Source: Arcuatula senhousia (taxonomy: Eukaryota; Mollusca; Bivalvia; Mytilida; Mytilidae). From it: a DNA stretch of 64,000 bases. The position numbers and the translations under genes are program-made. Under the pieces are notes generated by a model. The model was given only the letters and a program-made list of their open reading frames with translations. It did not search any database and was not told the origin of the DNA. Positions 11,801 through 21,867 of the stretch are shown piece after piece (within the stretch, counting starts at the first letter, position 1; every line of letters starts with the position of its first letter). The stretch spans positions 37,436,106-37,500,105 of the forward strand of contig OZ020303.1 of NCBI GenBank assembly GCA_963971305.1. Direction: 5' to 3'.

Positions 11801-14800
11801 CCGATAAAATATATTAAATATTTGCACAGAAAATTGCACAAAATGCATAGTTTATCTTTTTTTAAATTACTCAACGCAAGTTGTTGTTAAGGTTGCACGT
11901 GCTAGTGAGTTTCATCAAGAAATAAAACTGCATTATTAACCAGTTGAAATTGTCGTTATAAATTAGAATGTAATTATAATTTTATATTGAATGACTTGCT
12001 ATTTACAGATACTTGAAGCATTAGACCTTGTCAGTGAGCCCATCCATTTAGTGGGGATGTCTATGGGTGGAGCACTTGCAGGAGTATTTTCTGCAGAGTA
12101 TCCCCATCTTGTTGAAAGAGTGACCATGATGTGCCCAGCTAGTAAGTTTGACTTGTGGTCTGTATGTCTGTCACAATATGCGCACCCTTAGAACTAAAGC
12201 TGAAATCTAAAAGTAAATAAATAAACAACAAAACCTTAAATTTTCCCCCAAGATTTTTATGAATTTTTGATTCATTAAATAAACACCATATTGACAAGGA
12301 GAGGTTTTCTTTGTACATGTAAAATTATGATTGAATGTAATTAGTTTAATAATTCGACAACAATAAGGACAAGAAACTAATATTAAGCATTTCATGAATA
12401 TATACGTGTAAATTAACCACTGAATTCCAAATCAGTGTTCCAAATTCAAAGACATGCAAAATCAGTCATGGAATTTAGGATTTGGGATTTACAGGACCAA
12501 ATCCATGATTTTGAAATATTTTATTGAGATTGTGTTACAAAAGTTGATAAAATTTACAATACCCAATAATGTTCCATGACTGCAAAATTGAATACATGAG
12601 TCATAATTACCATGATTACCATCAACAATAAACTATTTTAGATATGATAACTCAAAAGAGACACAGACCTACATGTATATTGATCTCAAGAACAGGATAG
12701 AAATCTCAGATGCTCCGTAAGGAAAGAGTTCATGTTCTTTTGCTAAAAAAACATGTGTTATGAACCCAATCATTTAACCAATCCTTGTTACATCTTGTAA
12801 AAAAGATTTGACTGTGCCATATGATACATATAGAATATCATATGGGTGTTTTCATATCGTATTTCATAACTACCCGAGACGCCCATATCATCCCGAGAGC
12901 TTTAGCTCGAGGGCATGATATTGGTTGAGGGTTGTTATGGGATACAATATGAAAACATCCATATTATATTCTGTTTATCAAATATTTGAAATTCTATATT
13001 TACTGAAATCATGTGACTTAACCTAAAGGTGCGTTATTGATCACGTGGCTTTACCTAAAGGTGCGTTATTGACTTTTTAGGGGTGCATTATGGATGATAC
13101 GGAAAAACAGTGATATGACCCAAACCATTCATCTTGTATCATATATTAAAAAAACGTACATAATTAAACAAATATATGATAAATTAAAATTATATGCATT
13201 TTGTCATTTTTTTGAGTGAATGAACTTGAAAATGCTTGATTGTCTTTTTCTAGTGAGAACACCCGTTGAGACAGATGTAGCAAAGCAAATAAGACATATT
13301 GTAGAACATATTCTGGAAACGGGTACAGATGAAAAGTTGTTGACCTGTCCACTTATACCAAAAAATCCAGCTGAAATGCAGTTGTTATTAGACTTTGCAC
13401 AATTTCATAAACCATTATTTTTACCAAAACAGGTATTGTAGTTCATAGAATCTATATTTCATAAGGATATTTGCATTAAGGAGTCTTAAGATTTTTGTGG
13501 AAAAAAATAATGAAACCTCAAAATGAATACAATTATGAGGGACATGTGCTATTATAGTGTTTAGTGTTCACTGTGATCAATTAAACTAAAAGAAATCAAT
13601 TACTAGTACTGTTAAAAAAGTAAAAATAATTTTTTAAAGTAAATTGAAATTCTGTAAGTAACTTTACTGAGGTTTTATGCAGAAACAATGTATAAAGAGT
13701 ATTTAAACAACCATTCCTGAAGGTAAAGCATTTGTAGGTTAAAAGATTTTTTACAATAAAGAGTTTTTCCCCAAATTAAATGACATCTGTTTTGTTTTGA
13801 TCATCAGTGTGGGCAAGTATTCACATAGTCATCACATTGAACAATTGCTTTCAGTTTTTAATTAGCAAATTATTGGACATTAAGAATTACATGTATTACA
13901 AACTGGGTCTTAGAATAATGCTCTAGATATTACACCCCATTGAGTTTTTTTCTGGACGCTTAAATTGCTTTACAATTTTTGGTGAGTTGAATTCTTTATA
14001 ACATGAGTGCTATACAAATTTCAATTATCTATGACTGTATTCTGGAACAATTGATTTTTCACACTTTTAACACATGTATATTTTACAAAATCTGGTTTGT
14101 GTTTTACAGATTGTTCAAGGTGCTGTTGATATGAGAAAACCCTACAATGAATATTACTATAGATGTAAGTATACCATAGATTTATGTTCATATAAGTGGG
14201 GTTACAATTAACATGTACATGGTTTTCCCAAAGAGACTTATTGTTGGATTTTTTATTTTATTGTTTGCACATGTTGAAATCATGTTCTATTAACACTTCT
14301 TTGGCTGTCAATCACAATGACCATGAAATTTGGTACCACATCAAAAATACTAAAACCATAGTGGATTGTGCTTTAACTTTTAGAAGTCCATATAAGCGCA
14401 TTCATGGTATTCAAATTAGGCACATATAAGGGTGCAGTGATTTTTCTAGCGCTCGTCACTTTCGTCATTGGCGAAAAGATTTTCTCTGTGACGAATGTTT
14501 TTCATCCCATTTTTGGAAATCAAGCATGAGTGAAAATATAACTGACCAATCAGATAAAAGTTTATTTTTACACCATGTGATTTGTTGATTTTATTTGGAA
14601 ACCCACGTGGTCTGTCCACTTGTAAATATCATAGACCTGTATATACAGGTCTATGTAAATATGTATGTGAAAAGTATTAAAATAATGTAAATGCCGTTAA
14701 ACTGGTAGAAAATTATTAACCTTTTTGGAAAAAGAACATTCGTGTAATTCAAACTAATCCAAATGCATGCATTATTTTAATGAAGGAAGTAAATAACATG

Positions 14801-17644
14801 TAATGTGAAAACATCGATTAATGGACTGTTCCATTTTTTAAAAGGGGTGTGGAAGCTCAGGTCACTATTTTGATCTTTTAATGTAGGGGGAGAGGATGAA
14901 TTGAGAAAAAGAAAAATGCAAAGTGACAAAAACATTTAGGGAAACACTAAGCATACAAACCCCATCCATATTATATCAATCATTACATGCATTAGCCGAT
15001 TAGGATAAACTATTTACCACTAACTTAAGTATGAAATAGCAAAATAAAAGTCTTCCTCAAATAAGAAAAGGACAAGATAGGATAAGAGCACCCTAAATTG
15101 GTCCATTTTTCCAATATTAGAATATTGAAATATGACGGTGTGATTTTGTGATTCAGAAGTTATGTTTTTTGGAAGAGGCAAAATTTTATTGAAAATTTGA
15201 CATATTGCATAATTACGCATGTGCACAAAATGACAGAACTATGAAATTTAGCAAAATTGGCTTAAAATTGTTAAAATGACAATGGTTTATGTAAGATTTA
15301 AATATGAGCGGACCTGAGGCCCACAAAGACAATTTCTGGAAATATTAGTTCTTGTATGCCAAATCCACAGTTAAGATATTTTTGTGGGCCGCTTGTCCGC
15401 TCATAGTTATTTTAGCCAAAAACATACAAAATCTACCAAATTTTTAGTAATTTTGAGAAAAAGCCACTTTTTCATCAAGTTTGATCAAATGCTACAATCA
15501 GATTTGATCTTTGATTTGTTAAAACATTTAAATTTATGAACTTTCATTACTTAATATCATATAAATCAACATTTAGCATAAAATTTCACTTTTGAAAAAG
15601 GGGTCAAAAATAGCCCTTATAATACCTTGTCCTTTGAACTCTTTTTGCAGCTTTACCTAATTTGTGCATGAACATGTAAAACTTGCATGGTCTATTTATA
15701 GCTATCTCTAACGTAACATTGTTTGATTATATACTAGACAATCAACAGGTAAAAATTGAATATACAATTGTAGTTAAACTCACTAATGAAAGGTCATCTA
15801 TTAACAGGATTAGCTAATGGCTAGCAGGGAAAAATAAATAAATTAAACAAATGTTATAACAATAATTATTTTATTCAACAAAATACATGCAAATAATGTT
15901 GTTATCTGTGTTCAGTCAAAGGTAATGAAATAGAATAATGTAAATGGTAGATATGTTAATACGTAGAAAATTTGTGCGGATTTGAGACGACTGCAAAAGT
16001 GACTAAAGCCCTCCAAATCCTGGAAAAAACCCTGAGGGTGCATCCTAGAGGGCTAGCCCTTTTAACAAAAATAATTGTTACTGAATATTATATTCAAAAT
16101 TATTTAAGCAAATCAAGCAAGTAATTACTTTTTTTGACAAAAAGTTTTTAATGAGCCTTTGTTTATTACACAGACTGTATTGATGCTCTAAAGCTAAAGT
16201 AATACATGTAATAAACAATTTAGGTTCAAATATACAAGCACAAACAACTTACTAGACTATTCTGCTAAATGTTGGTATGTTAGATAAGTCAAAAATCAAT
16301 TTGTTATTTTTAAAGGATATACATGTTTACCTTAACTTGTGTCAAAGGACCAATAAAAAGTTAGTTGGAATTATAACATAAAATACAAATCATTCTATTT
16401 AAAAATCTGTTTTGCATGTGTACATTGCACAACAGAATATGATGTTAAGAATTTTGTATTGATTTCAGTGTTCAAATCATTGGCCATGGTAGAAAACAGT
16501 CAACTTGTAGAAGAAATAGCCCCAAAAATAACAGTGCCAACACATCTAGTCTGGGGAGAAGATGATCAGGTATGATATTTCTATCTTTTAGCTCATTTAT
16601 TTCAAATACATGTATCTTTTTAGTTTTTCTACTTTTTTTTTTAGTGAAAGCAATCCTAAAATTTTCGTAGGTTCAATAGAGGCAAAGAGGCACATATATG
16701 GCATTCGAGTGTCAAAAGTCTGAAAGGGCAATGACGAAGCCGGTAAACACGTACAAGAACAGCACAAAGAAACACAAAACACAACATCAACCGAACAGAA
16801 ATAAACAACGCGAACTCAAGTCGTAACATAAGTGAACTTAGGTGCTCCTGAAGAGTAAGCAGTTCCTGCCTGCTATAGCACACCCGTCATGTTGCTAATT
16901 TCCAAATCAGTGTGTCAAATTCGATAAAGGAAGACAAAACAAATTGCTACGACAAACCAACATCTGCACTCTTTCAAAATCAAGATTTGTCTATGAGTGC
17001 ACAGTGTCTACCGTAAAACTTCTTGAGTGAAAGCAGCAACCGTGGAGCAACATAACCCTGTGTTAGCAATTTCTGTGTCAAACATGACGCTCTGTCAAGG
17101 AAAAAGATGAAATTCCCACAAGCTCTGGAGTAACGAATCAACTGTGATATGACGACTCCATAAGCAGGAGCGGACAGAATGTTGCTACACAAAAAGGGAA
17201 AGTTGACGATTGGAAAGTTGAAGTCATCACATTTGTCATAGAACTTTGTTGAAAGTCTTCCTTGAGAGTCAATTTCTAGATGTAGATCTAAATATGAAGC
17301 AGACTTCCTAGAATCTGTTGTGTCCTTCATCTCAAGTTCCTGGGGATATATGAGATGGAGAAAGTCACCAAATCGAGAATTAAGTGAAAGGACATCAATA
17401 TAACAGAACGTGAGGTAGTAGTTTGCAGGTTTATTTGCTTTTTTTTTTATTAACATTTTTGGAATATTTATATTTGCAGGTTATACATGTATCAGGAGCT
17501 GATATACTTAAGGAAAAGTTAGCAAATTTACAACAGATTGACATCATTCCCAAGTGTGGACATGCCATTAATCTGGATAGGCCTGGAGCTAAGACAAAAA
17601 GTCTACTAGAATTCAGGAAGAAGAATCTTAAAGGACAGTTGTAG
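8718..17644 (+). CDS. ABHD6: Monoacylglycerol lipase ABHD6-like (alpha/beta hydrolase), 8 coding exons
   Basis: The joined exons (8718-8833, 9747-9906, 10611-10727, 12009-12141, 13254-13432, 14110-14164, 16469-16569, 17480-17644) keep phase and have GT/AG borders. They give 341 aa against 337 for human ABHD6. Residues 7-27 form the N-terminal membrane anchor. HGFSADKFMW (78-87) carries the oxyanion region. GMSMG puts the nucleophile at Ser149, Asp286 lies in GEDDQ and His315 in CGHAINL, so the catalytic triad is complete. The vertebrate enzyme hydrolyses monoacylglycerols such as 2-arachidonoylglycerol, and other lipids, at membranes. The start at 8718 follows an in-frame stop (8712-8714) and an acceptor at 8710, so a 5' UTR exon lies upstream. 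A polyA signal sits at 17868. Confidence 0.93.
9395..9545. repeat. Dispersed repeat in ABHD6 intron 1
   Basis: Matches about 6655-6790 with scattered differences. Both contain an AAAACATTGG segment followed by AAGGTCAAAAACCAAAAG. The family is not identified. Confidence 0.5.
9747..9906 (+). CDS. ABHD6: ABHD6 coding exon 2
   Basis: Codes residues 39-92, including HGFSADKFMW. The acceptor is TTTTTTCAG at 9746 and the donor GGA|GTAAGT at 9907. The open frame continues past the donor into a SINE, which is not coding. Confidence 0.92.
9931..10216 (+). mobile_element. tRNA-derived SINE in ABHD6 intron 2, with 13-bp target duplications
   Basis: The head contains TGGCTGAGTGGTCTAAGGC (RNA polymerase III A box) and GAGTTCAAGTCCC (B box), about 70 bp apart. 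That spacing and the D-arm sequence point to a class II (Leu/Ser-type) tRNA origin. A body with GGTGGTTTTCTCTGGGTACT follows and ends in a CA-rich tail. TAGTACTATAACA occurs at 9918-9930 and again at 10217-10229, a perfect 13-bp target-site duplication. Confidence 0.85.
10611..10727 (+). CDS. ABHD6: ABHD6 coding exon 3
   Basis: Codes residues 93-131 (KLPGDIHVIAVDLPGHGDSS...), in phase 0 on both sides. The acceptor is TTTTTCTCAG and the donor CAG|GTAAAA. VDLPGHGDS aligns with the VDMPGHEGT strand-loop of human ABHD6. Confidence 0.93.
10743..11029. mobile_element. MITE-like inverted-repeat element in ABHD6 intron 3
   Basis: AGGGTTCCCAC at 10743-10753 is matched by GTGGTAACCCT at 11019-11029 (one mismatch as inverted repeats). 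The interior repeats CCTTGAA and CCTGGAAA motifs on both sides, so the whole 287-bp unit is partly self-complementary. The superfamily is not assigned. Confidence 0.6.
12009..12141 (+). CDS. ABHD6: ABHD6 coding exon 4 (nucleophile elbow)
   Basis: Codes residues 132-175 plus one base. HLVGMSMGGALAG contains the GXSXG serine (Ser149). The acceptor is ATTTACAG and the donor A|GTAAGT. Confidence 0.95.
12832..12973. repeat. Long imperfect palindrome in ABHD6 intron 4
   Basis: Arms of about 65 bp (GAATATCATATGGGTG...CATCCATATTATATTC) surround a centre of CCCGAGAGCTTTAGCTCGAGGG. The structure could fold into a long hairpin. It is probably a foldback element. Confidence 0.65.
13254..13432 (+). CDS. 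ABHD6: ABHD6 coding exon 5 (cap region)
   Basis: Codes residues 176-235, the variable cap. PLIPKNPAEMQLLLDF corresponds to PLIPSTPEEMSEMLQL in human. The acceptor is TTTTTCTAG and the donor CAG|GTATTG. Confidence 0.92.
14110..14164 (+). CDS. ABHD6: ABHD6 coding exon 6
   Basis: A small exon for residues 236-253 plus one base (IVQGAVDMRKPYNEYYYR), too short to show as an open frame. It aligns with ILQGLVDVRIPHNNFYRK in human. The acceptor is GTTTTACAG and the donor T|GTAAGT. Confidence 0.9.
15016..15645 (-). repeat. Partial copy of the 54.2-kb inverted-terminal-repeat element
   Basis: Carries the same GAGCGGAC..CCCACAAA inverted segments (about 15305-15405) and flanking sequence as 54240-54900, in reverse orientation. 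The terminal repeats seen at 54227 and 55288 are missing here, so it is a truncated or older relic. Confidence 0.7.
16469..16569 (+). CDS. ABHD6: ABHD6 coding exon 7 (acid residue)
   Basis: Codes residues 254-287, ending KITVPTHLVWGEDDQ, with catalytic Asp286. The acceptor is GATTTCAG and the donor CAG|GTATGA. Confidence 0.93.
16655..17430 (-). pseudogene. Decayed RT retroelement fragment in ABHD6 intron 7 (copy 2)
   Basis: The minus strand has a 158-codon frame (17456-16980) with YIDVLSLNSRFGDFLHLIYP, then SASYLDLHLEIDSQGR, DFNFPIVNFPF and SQLIRYSRACG. The usual YIDD catalytic box reads YID-V, one Asp missing, so it is inactive. The 3' tail continues to about 16665. It is the same family as 4560-5815 and 37938-39010. 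The start Met lies in unrelated sequence. Confidence 0.75.
17480..17644 (+). CDS. ABHD6: ABHD6 coding exon 8 (catalytic His, stop)
   Basis: Codes residues 288-341 and TAG at 17642. VIHVSGADILKEKL aligns with VLDVSGADMLAKSI in human. CGHAINLDRPG carries His315. The acceptor is TATTTGCAG. A retroelement fragment on the opposite strand ends about 50 bp before it. Confidence 0.95.
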   Translation, partial: VIHVSGADILKEKLANLQQIDIIPKCGHAINLDRPGAKTKSLLEFRKKNLKGQL

Positions 17645-17867
17645 TTTTATGATATTGGGTCGATTTAGAAGAATTAAACCATAAATTTTAGAGGTATTAT
17701 TATACTTTTATACATTGCCAGTATTTTTTTATGTAATATTTTGAACAAGAATATTTTTTGGAGAATTTTGATAGACTTTGAATTTTATATTAGTTTTATT
17801 TGCTGGCCATTTTATTTATGTCTTGCAGGTTGTAATGAAATGAAACCAAACATATTTATTTTGTGAA

Positions 17868-17873
17868 AATAAA
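17868..17873 (+). terminator. Polyadenylation signal AATAAA of ABHD6
   Basis: Canonical hexamer about 225 bp after the stop codon. The sequence following it becomes T-rich, then A-rich. Earlier exact hexamers were not seen. Confidence 0.6.
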
Positions 17874-17899
17874 ACTTCATTCAGTTTGATTAAAAAAAG

Positions 17900-19192
17900 A
17901 AACAACAGTTAATGAGTGCAATCAAGAAATCAGTTAACCTGTTTTTGCACATGCAACGTGTTGCAAAGGAATATATGGCAATTACTTTGGCACTTTTGTC
18001 ATCTTGCAGTGTCCATTGTCCTGCAGCATTGCAAAAAATTCTGTAACAGTTTTTTATTTTTAGCAACTACATGTCATAGTCTCTTGACTTTTTTAACAGA
18101 ACCAGTGGAAAGGACTTAATCAAATATATTTTTATATATACTTATGTTTTGTATGGCATTAGATGTTAATTTTTTTGTGGCTTGTTTTACGACGTTTCAG
18201 TGTTCATATGTACAAAAATGATTACTTTTAATTTCTCAGTTTGTGTTTTCATCTATTATTATAAGTTCCATGTTGATCATATGTATGGTATTTGATGTTT
18301 ATTTATTAATGGTTTGTTTTTTGATATTTTATGTATTATTTCTTACTTTGTGTTTTAACTTTGTGATAACTTTCTGCATATATTTTTATGTACTTTAATT
18401 GCATATGTATTAAATGCAATTAATCATAATACTACAAATGTCAGTTTGGAAAATTTAGCTAGCATACTCAGACTTTAATATTTAGACCAGAATGATTTTG
18501 GTAAAAAAAAAACTTAACTGTATTTTGGATAAGGGTATTTTAAAAATACATGTATTTGGGAGGATGGAAGGTATACTTTTTTAAAGACCCTACTATCACA
18601 ATATACACTTTTTAGCAGTCTTGCAAAAGAATGTACATGTATAACAAAGGCCATAAGGGCTGTTCAATAATATTACGTGTGGAGGGGGTTGGGAGGAACT
18701 TCTATTACATATATATATTGGGTGGTGGGTGTTTGAGAAAGATTTTGTTAAGAAACAATGATAAAAAATTATTATTAGATGGGTGGTGGGGGGAAAGAAA
18801 AAAGTGCCTCCCGACCCCCCACCACACATTAAATTCTGGAACAGCCCTAGTAAAATACATGTAATTCCTAATTTATCATCCAAAGTTCCTGAAAATAAGG
18901 GGCAATTTTTATTTTTTATTTCTTATCCATTTTGATAAAAGTTTTTGTCATTTTGACATTTAGAATAACTCTATTCTAACTTTTGTTTCAGGGTACATGT
19001 GCTGGCTTATAGATTTAGAGAATGGGACAAAATTTGAATTAGATCTTAATACAAATTGAATGGTTTTTTTTATAAAGGTTGAATAAAAAAAATTTACAAT
19101 TTTATGAAATTTAATGATATATTAGAAATATTCTTTCAATATAAAATTGTTGTTGCAAATTTACAATTTTTTTTCTTTATTTTGATAATTTT
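17900..19192. other. Intergenic, with one MITE
   Basis: AT-rich sequence after ABHD6 with no gene seen. It holds the inverted-repeat element at 18656-18848. Confidence 0.5.
18656..18848. mobile_element. 193-bp MITE, AGGGCTGTTC ends
   Basis: AGGGCTGTTC at the left and GAACAGCCCT at the right frame an almost fully self-complementary unit with GTGTGGAGGGGGTTGGGAGG facing its complement. It has no coding capacity. Frames on both strands here are artefacts of the inverted repeat. Confidence 0.7.
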
Positions 19193-20165
19193 TATACGAC
19201 CTCAAATTTTTTGTGATCGTATTATGTTATGCCAATGTCATCGTTGTCTTCTGTAGACACTTTGGTTTCTGTGCAATAACTTTAGTTGTAGTTAACTAAT
19301 TGTTATCAAATTTAGATATGATGTTTGTAACCACTAAAGGAAGGTTGGGTGGGCTAAAATGGGTGTAATGACAAAACCTCTGTAGAATGTTTATTTTTCA
19401 TCTGAAATTGATTATTCTTTTTTAAATTGTATTCCTCAATAAATTCTTTAAACTAAATGTGACAACTGTTTTTGTGTATCTTGCACCATAACATTGCTAT
19501 GCGGGGTCAAAGTTGGGCCTAGCCCCAAAAAATCAACTTTTTTATTTGTGGTCTGATTTTCAAAATCTTTTTTTTGCTGGAATCCTTGTGAAAATCCCGT
19601 GATTTTTCAATCAGATTTGCAATTTCTCCTACCATTTTCTATAAATTAGGGGTCTAAAGGGGGCCCAGACGAAAATTATAAAAGTTTGTCTGAATGATGT
19701 TTGTTTGCAAGAACTATAATATAGTGGGCTGTCCAGTTGATATATTGTTTAAATTTAATACCTTTTACCACTAGAGAAAGCTTCCTCTTGCATTTGAGAT
19801 ATGTGGCACTTACTGTTCCAAGGAAAAATGGACCAAAAGGGGTAAATTGTATATCTAAAAACTGCTGTAGAAAGTTTATTTTTCATCAATAAATTCCGTT
19901 AATTAAAAATGTCAATGTTTTTTATGTATCTTGCATCATTTCATTGGTAGGGGGTTAAATTTGGGCCACACCCCAAAAATAAACTTTTTTGGGAGAGGGG
20001 GTCCAATTTTCAAAATCTTTTTTCATTAGAACCCTTCTGAAAATCCTTACCTGCATTTTTCAATTAGATTAGCAATATTTTCCCACATTTAATCAAAATT
20101 AGGGGTCAAAGGGGCCAAAATGCCAATTATAAGAGTTTTCTTAAAGGTTGGTATAAATAAAAAAA
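19193..20165 (+). mobile_element. Second hairpin-ended repeat family (copy D1)
   Basis: Begins TATACGACC...GATCGTAT, a terminal hairpin. It then runs through two diverged tandem units (about 19330-19680 and 19830-20130) that share a TAGAA-GTTTATTTTTCATC segment, CTTGCA(C/T)CAT and GGGGTCAAA-type motifs. The same family recurs in inverse orientation at 21868-24570 and 49560-50290. Confidence 0.6.
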
Positions 20166-21867
20166 ATCAAATATGCATTGAAAGTTGATCACAGAATGCA
20201 TATGTCCACCATGGACTGCATGAGTCCAAAACATTTGACAATCCATTTTGGACCTCCAAAGTACAGTGTTCAACATGTTGCGGTGGTATTATGCTGTGCT
20301 CATCATAGCTTTTAATATATCTTTCATTGGAATGAATCTGTTTGTTAAATGTAAATTAATCTGTTTCTTTATACTTTTATCATTTTAAGGTTCATCAGGA
20401 TAGATTGAACTTTTTTAACAAATATCCTAGTCTATGTACAGCAAGCACAACATATTATCTGGGCAAATGTAGTGTAGAGGCACAAAGATATGGACAAACC
20501 TTAAATATTGATATTAGTTGTACATGAACATTAAGCAAGACAAAATATCCCTGATGTACCTCTCGATAAAATAAAGTCAACAAATTCAGATAGATAATTG
20601 GAATGTCTTTGGTAAAAGTTTTAATTTGCCCTTTTCCCAAAACTGAAAAAAAATGTGGTTTGAAATGAAGATTTTTTTACAAGAAAAATAGACAAAAATC
20701 AAATTCAGAATTTATAAGTATTATGTTTAAGTTCTGAAATTTTGAATTTTAATTTATATTTGCAATTTTGGCTGTACATAGACCAAAATAAATCATTTAA
20801 AAAAGAAAAGAACTGATATAAACCTTTATTTATATGTTATCAGGATAAAATTTGTTGAATGTGTAAACATGTCAATTTCGTTTATTTTTGTAAAAAATAA
20901 CAATTTACAAATAAATATGAAATTTGCTGAATGTGTATAAATGATCAAAACATTTCAATTTTGTTTATTTTTGTAAAAAAACAACAATATACAAATAAAT
21001 ATATTTTCTAGTCCTTAGTATGAGTATTCATATCTATTGTAGTGGTGTACTGGAAAGAAGATATTTATGTGTGGAATAAGTGTACACTTACCCACCTACA
21101 GAAATCCAAGGCAATCTGAATACAGCCAGCAGCATTCAATGTGACGAGTGGATGCTGCTTGTCGTTGTGCACTACATCAAAGATGTAATGTGTATGATTC
21201 AAGACTAATCATACAAAGTAAGACCCTTTTCTGGACTTAAAACTTTAACATGTAGATGGATGTCAGACAAGCTTTCTTAAACCATCAAAAATCTTTATGT
21301 TTGTTTTTATGCCCCGCCAACTTTGTTGGGGGTTTATATTTTTTCGGTCCGTCCATCACAAAAAATGACACTTTTATTTGTTTTTCCACAATAACTTAAG
21401 TTTTTTTTGACTGATTGCTATGAAATTTTCAAATATTGTTCCTTACCATAAAATGATGGATTTGAATTATTTTGAGGTCTCTCTTTTTTTTTGTTCAAAA
21501 AGTGGAAAATGCAACTACATGTATTTTTATTTATGGTCCAATTTAGAAAAAAAAAATTGCAAGTTAATTTTTGTCATATATTGGATACAAAATGGAGTAT
21601 AATTTTTTTTTACCCAACTTTTCTGTTAAGCAATAAGGGGGACAAAAGGGGGAAAATAGAAACTTTAAAAAAAGCTAAGCCTTGCGCAGCATGATACGAA
21701 CAAGTTGAACCCTGTACGTTGGAAGCCCAGTATGGATAGTCCATTGCTTTGGTCACATGAAGCCCATGGTGGACTTACAAAGCTTTTTGACACATGCATC
21801 CTGTGGTGGACTTAAAAATGCATTTTTGACACATTTATATTTACATCAACATATTTATATACATGTA
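20166..21867. other. Non-genic stretch with a short tandem duplication
   Basis: At 20851-21002 an approximately 82-bp unit (TTTG(T/C)TGAATGTGTA ... ACAAATAAATAT) is present twice. A fragment at about 21310-21360 (ATGCCCCGCCAACTTTGTTGG) is a commonly seen mollusc repeat start. No gene seen. Confidence 0.45.

Noticed and set aside
18596..18883. 95-codon and 77-codon frames on opposite strands
   Set aside because: Artefacts of a self-complementary MITE rich in G and C runs.
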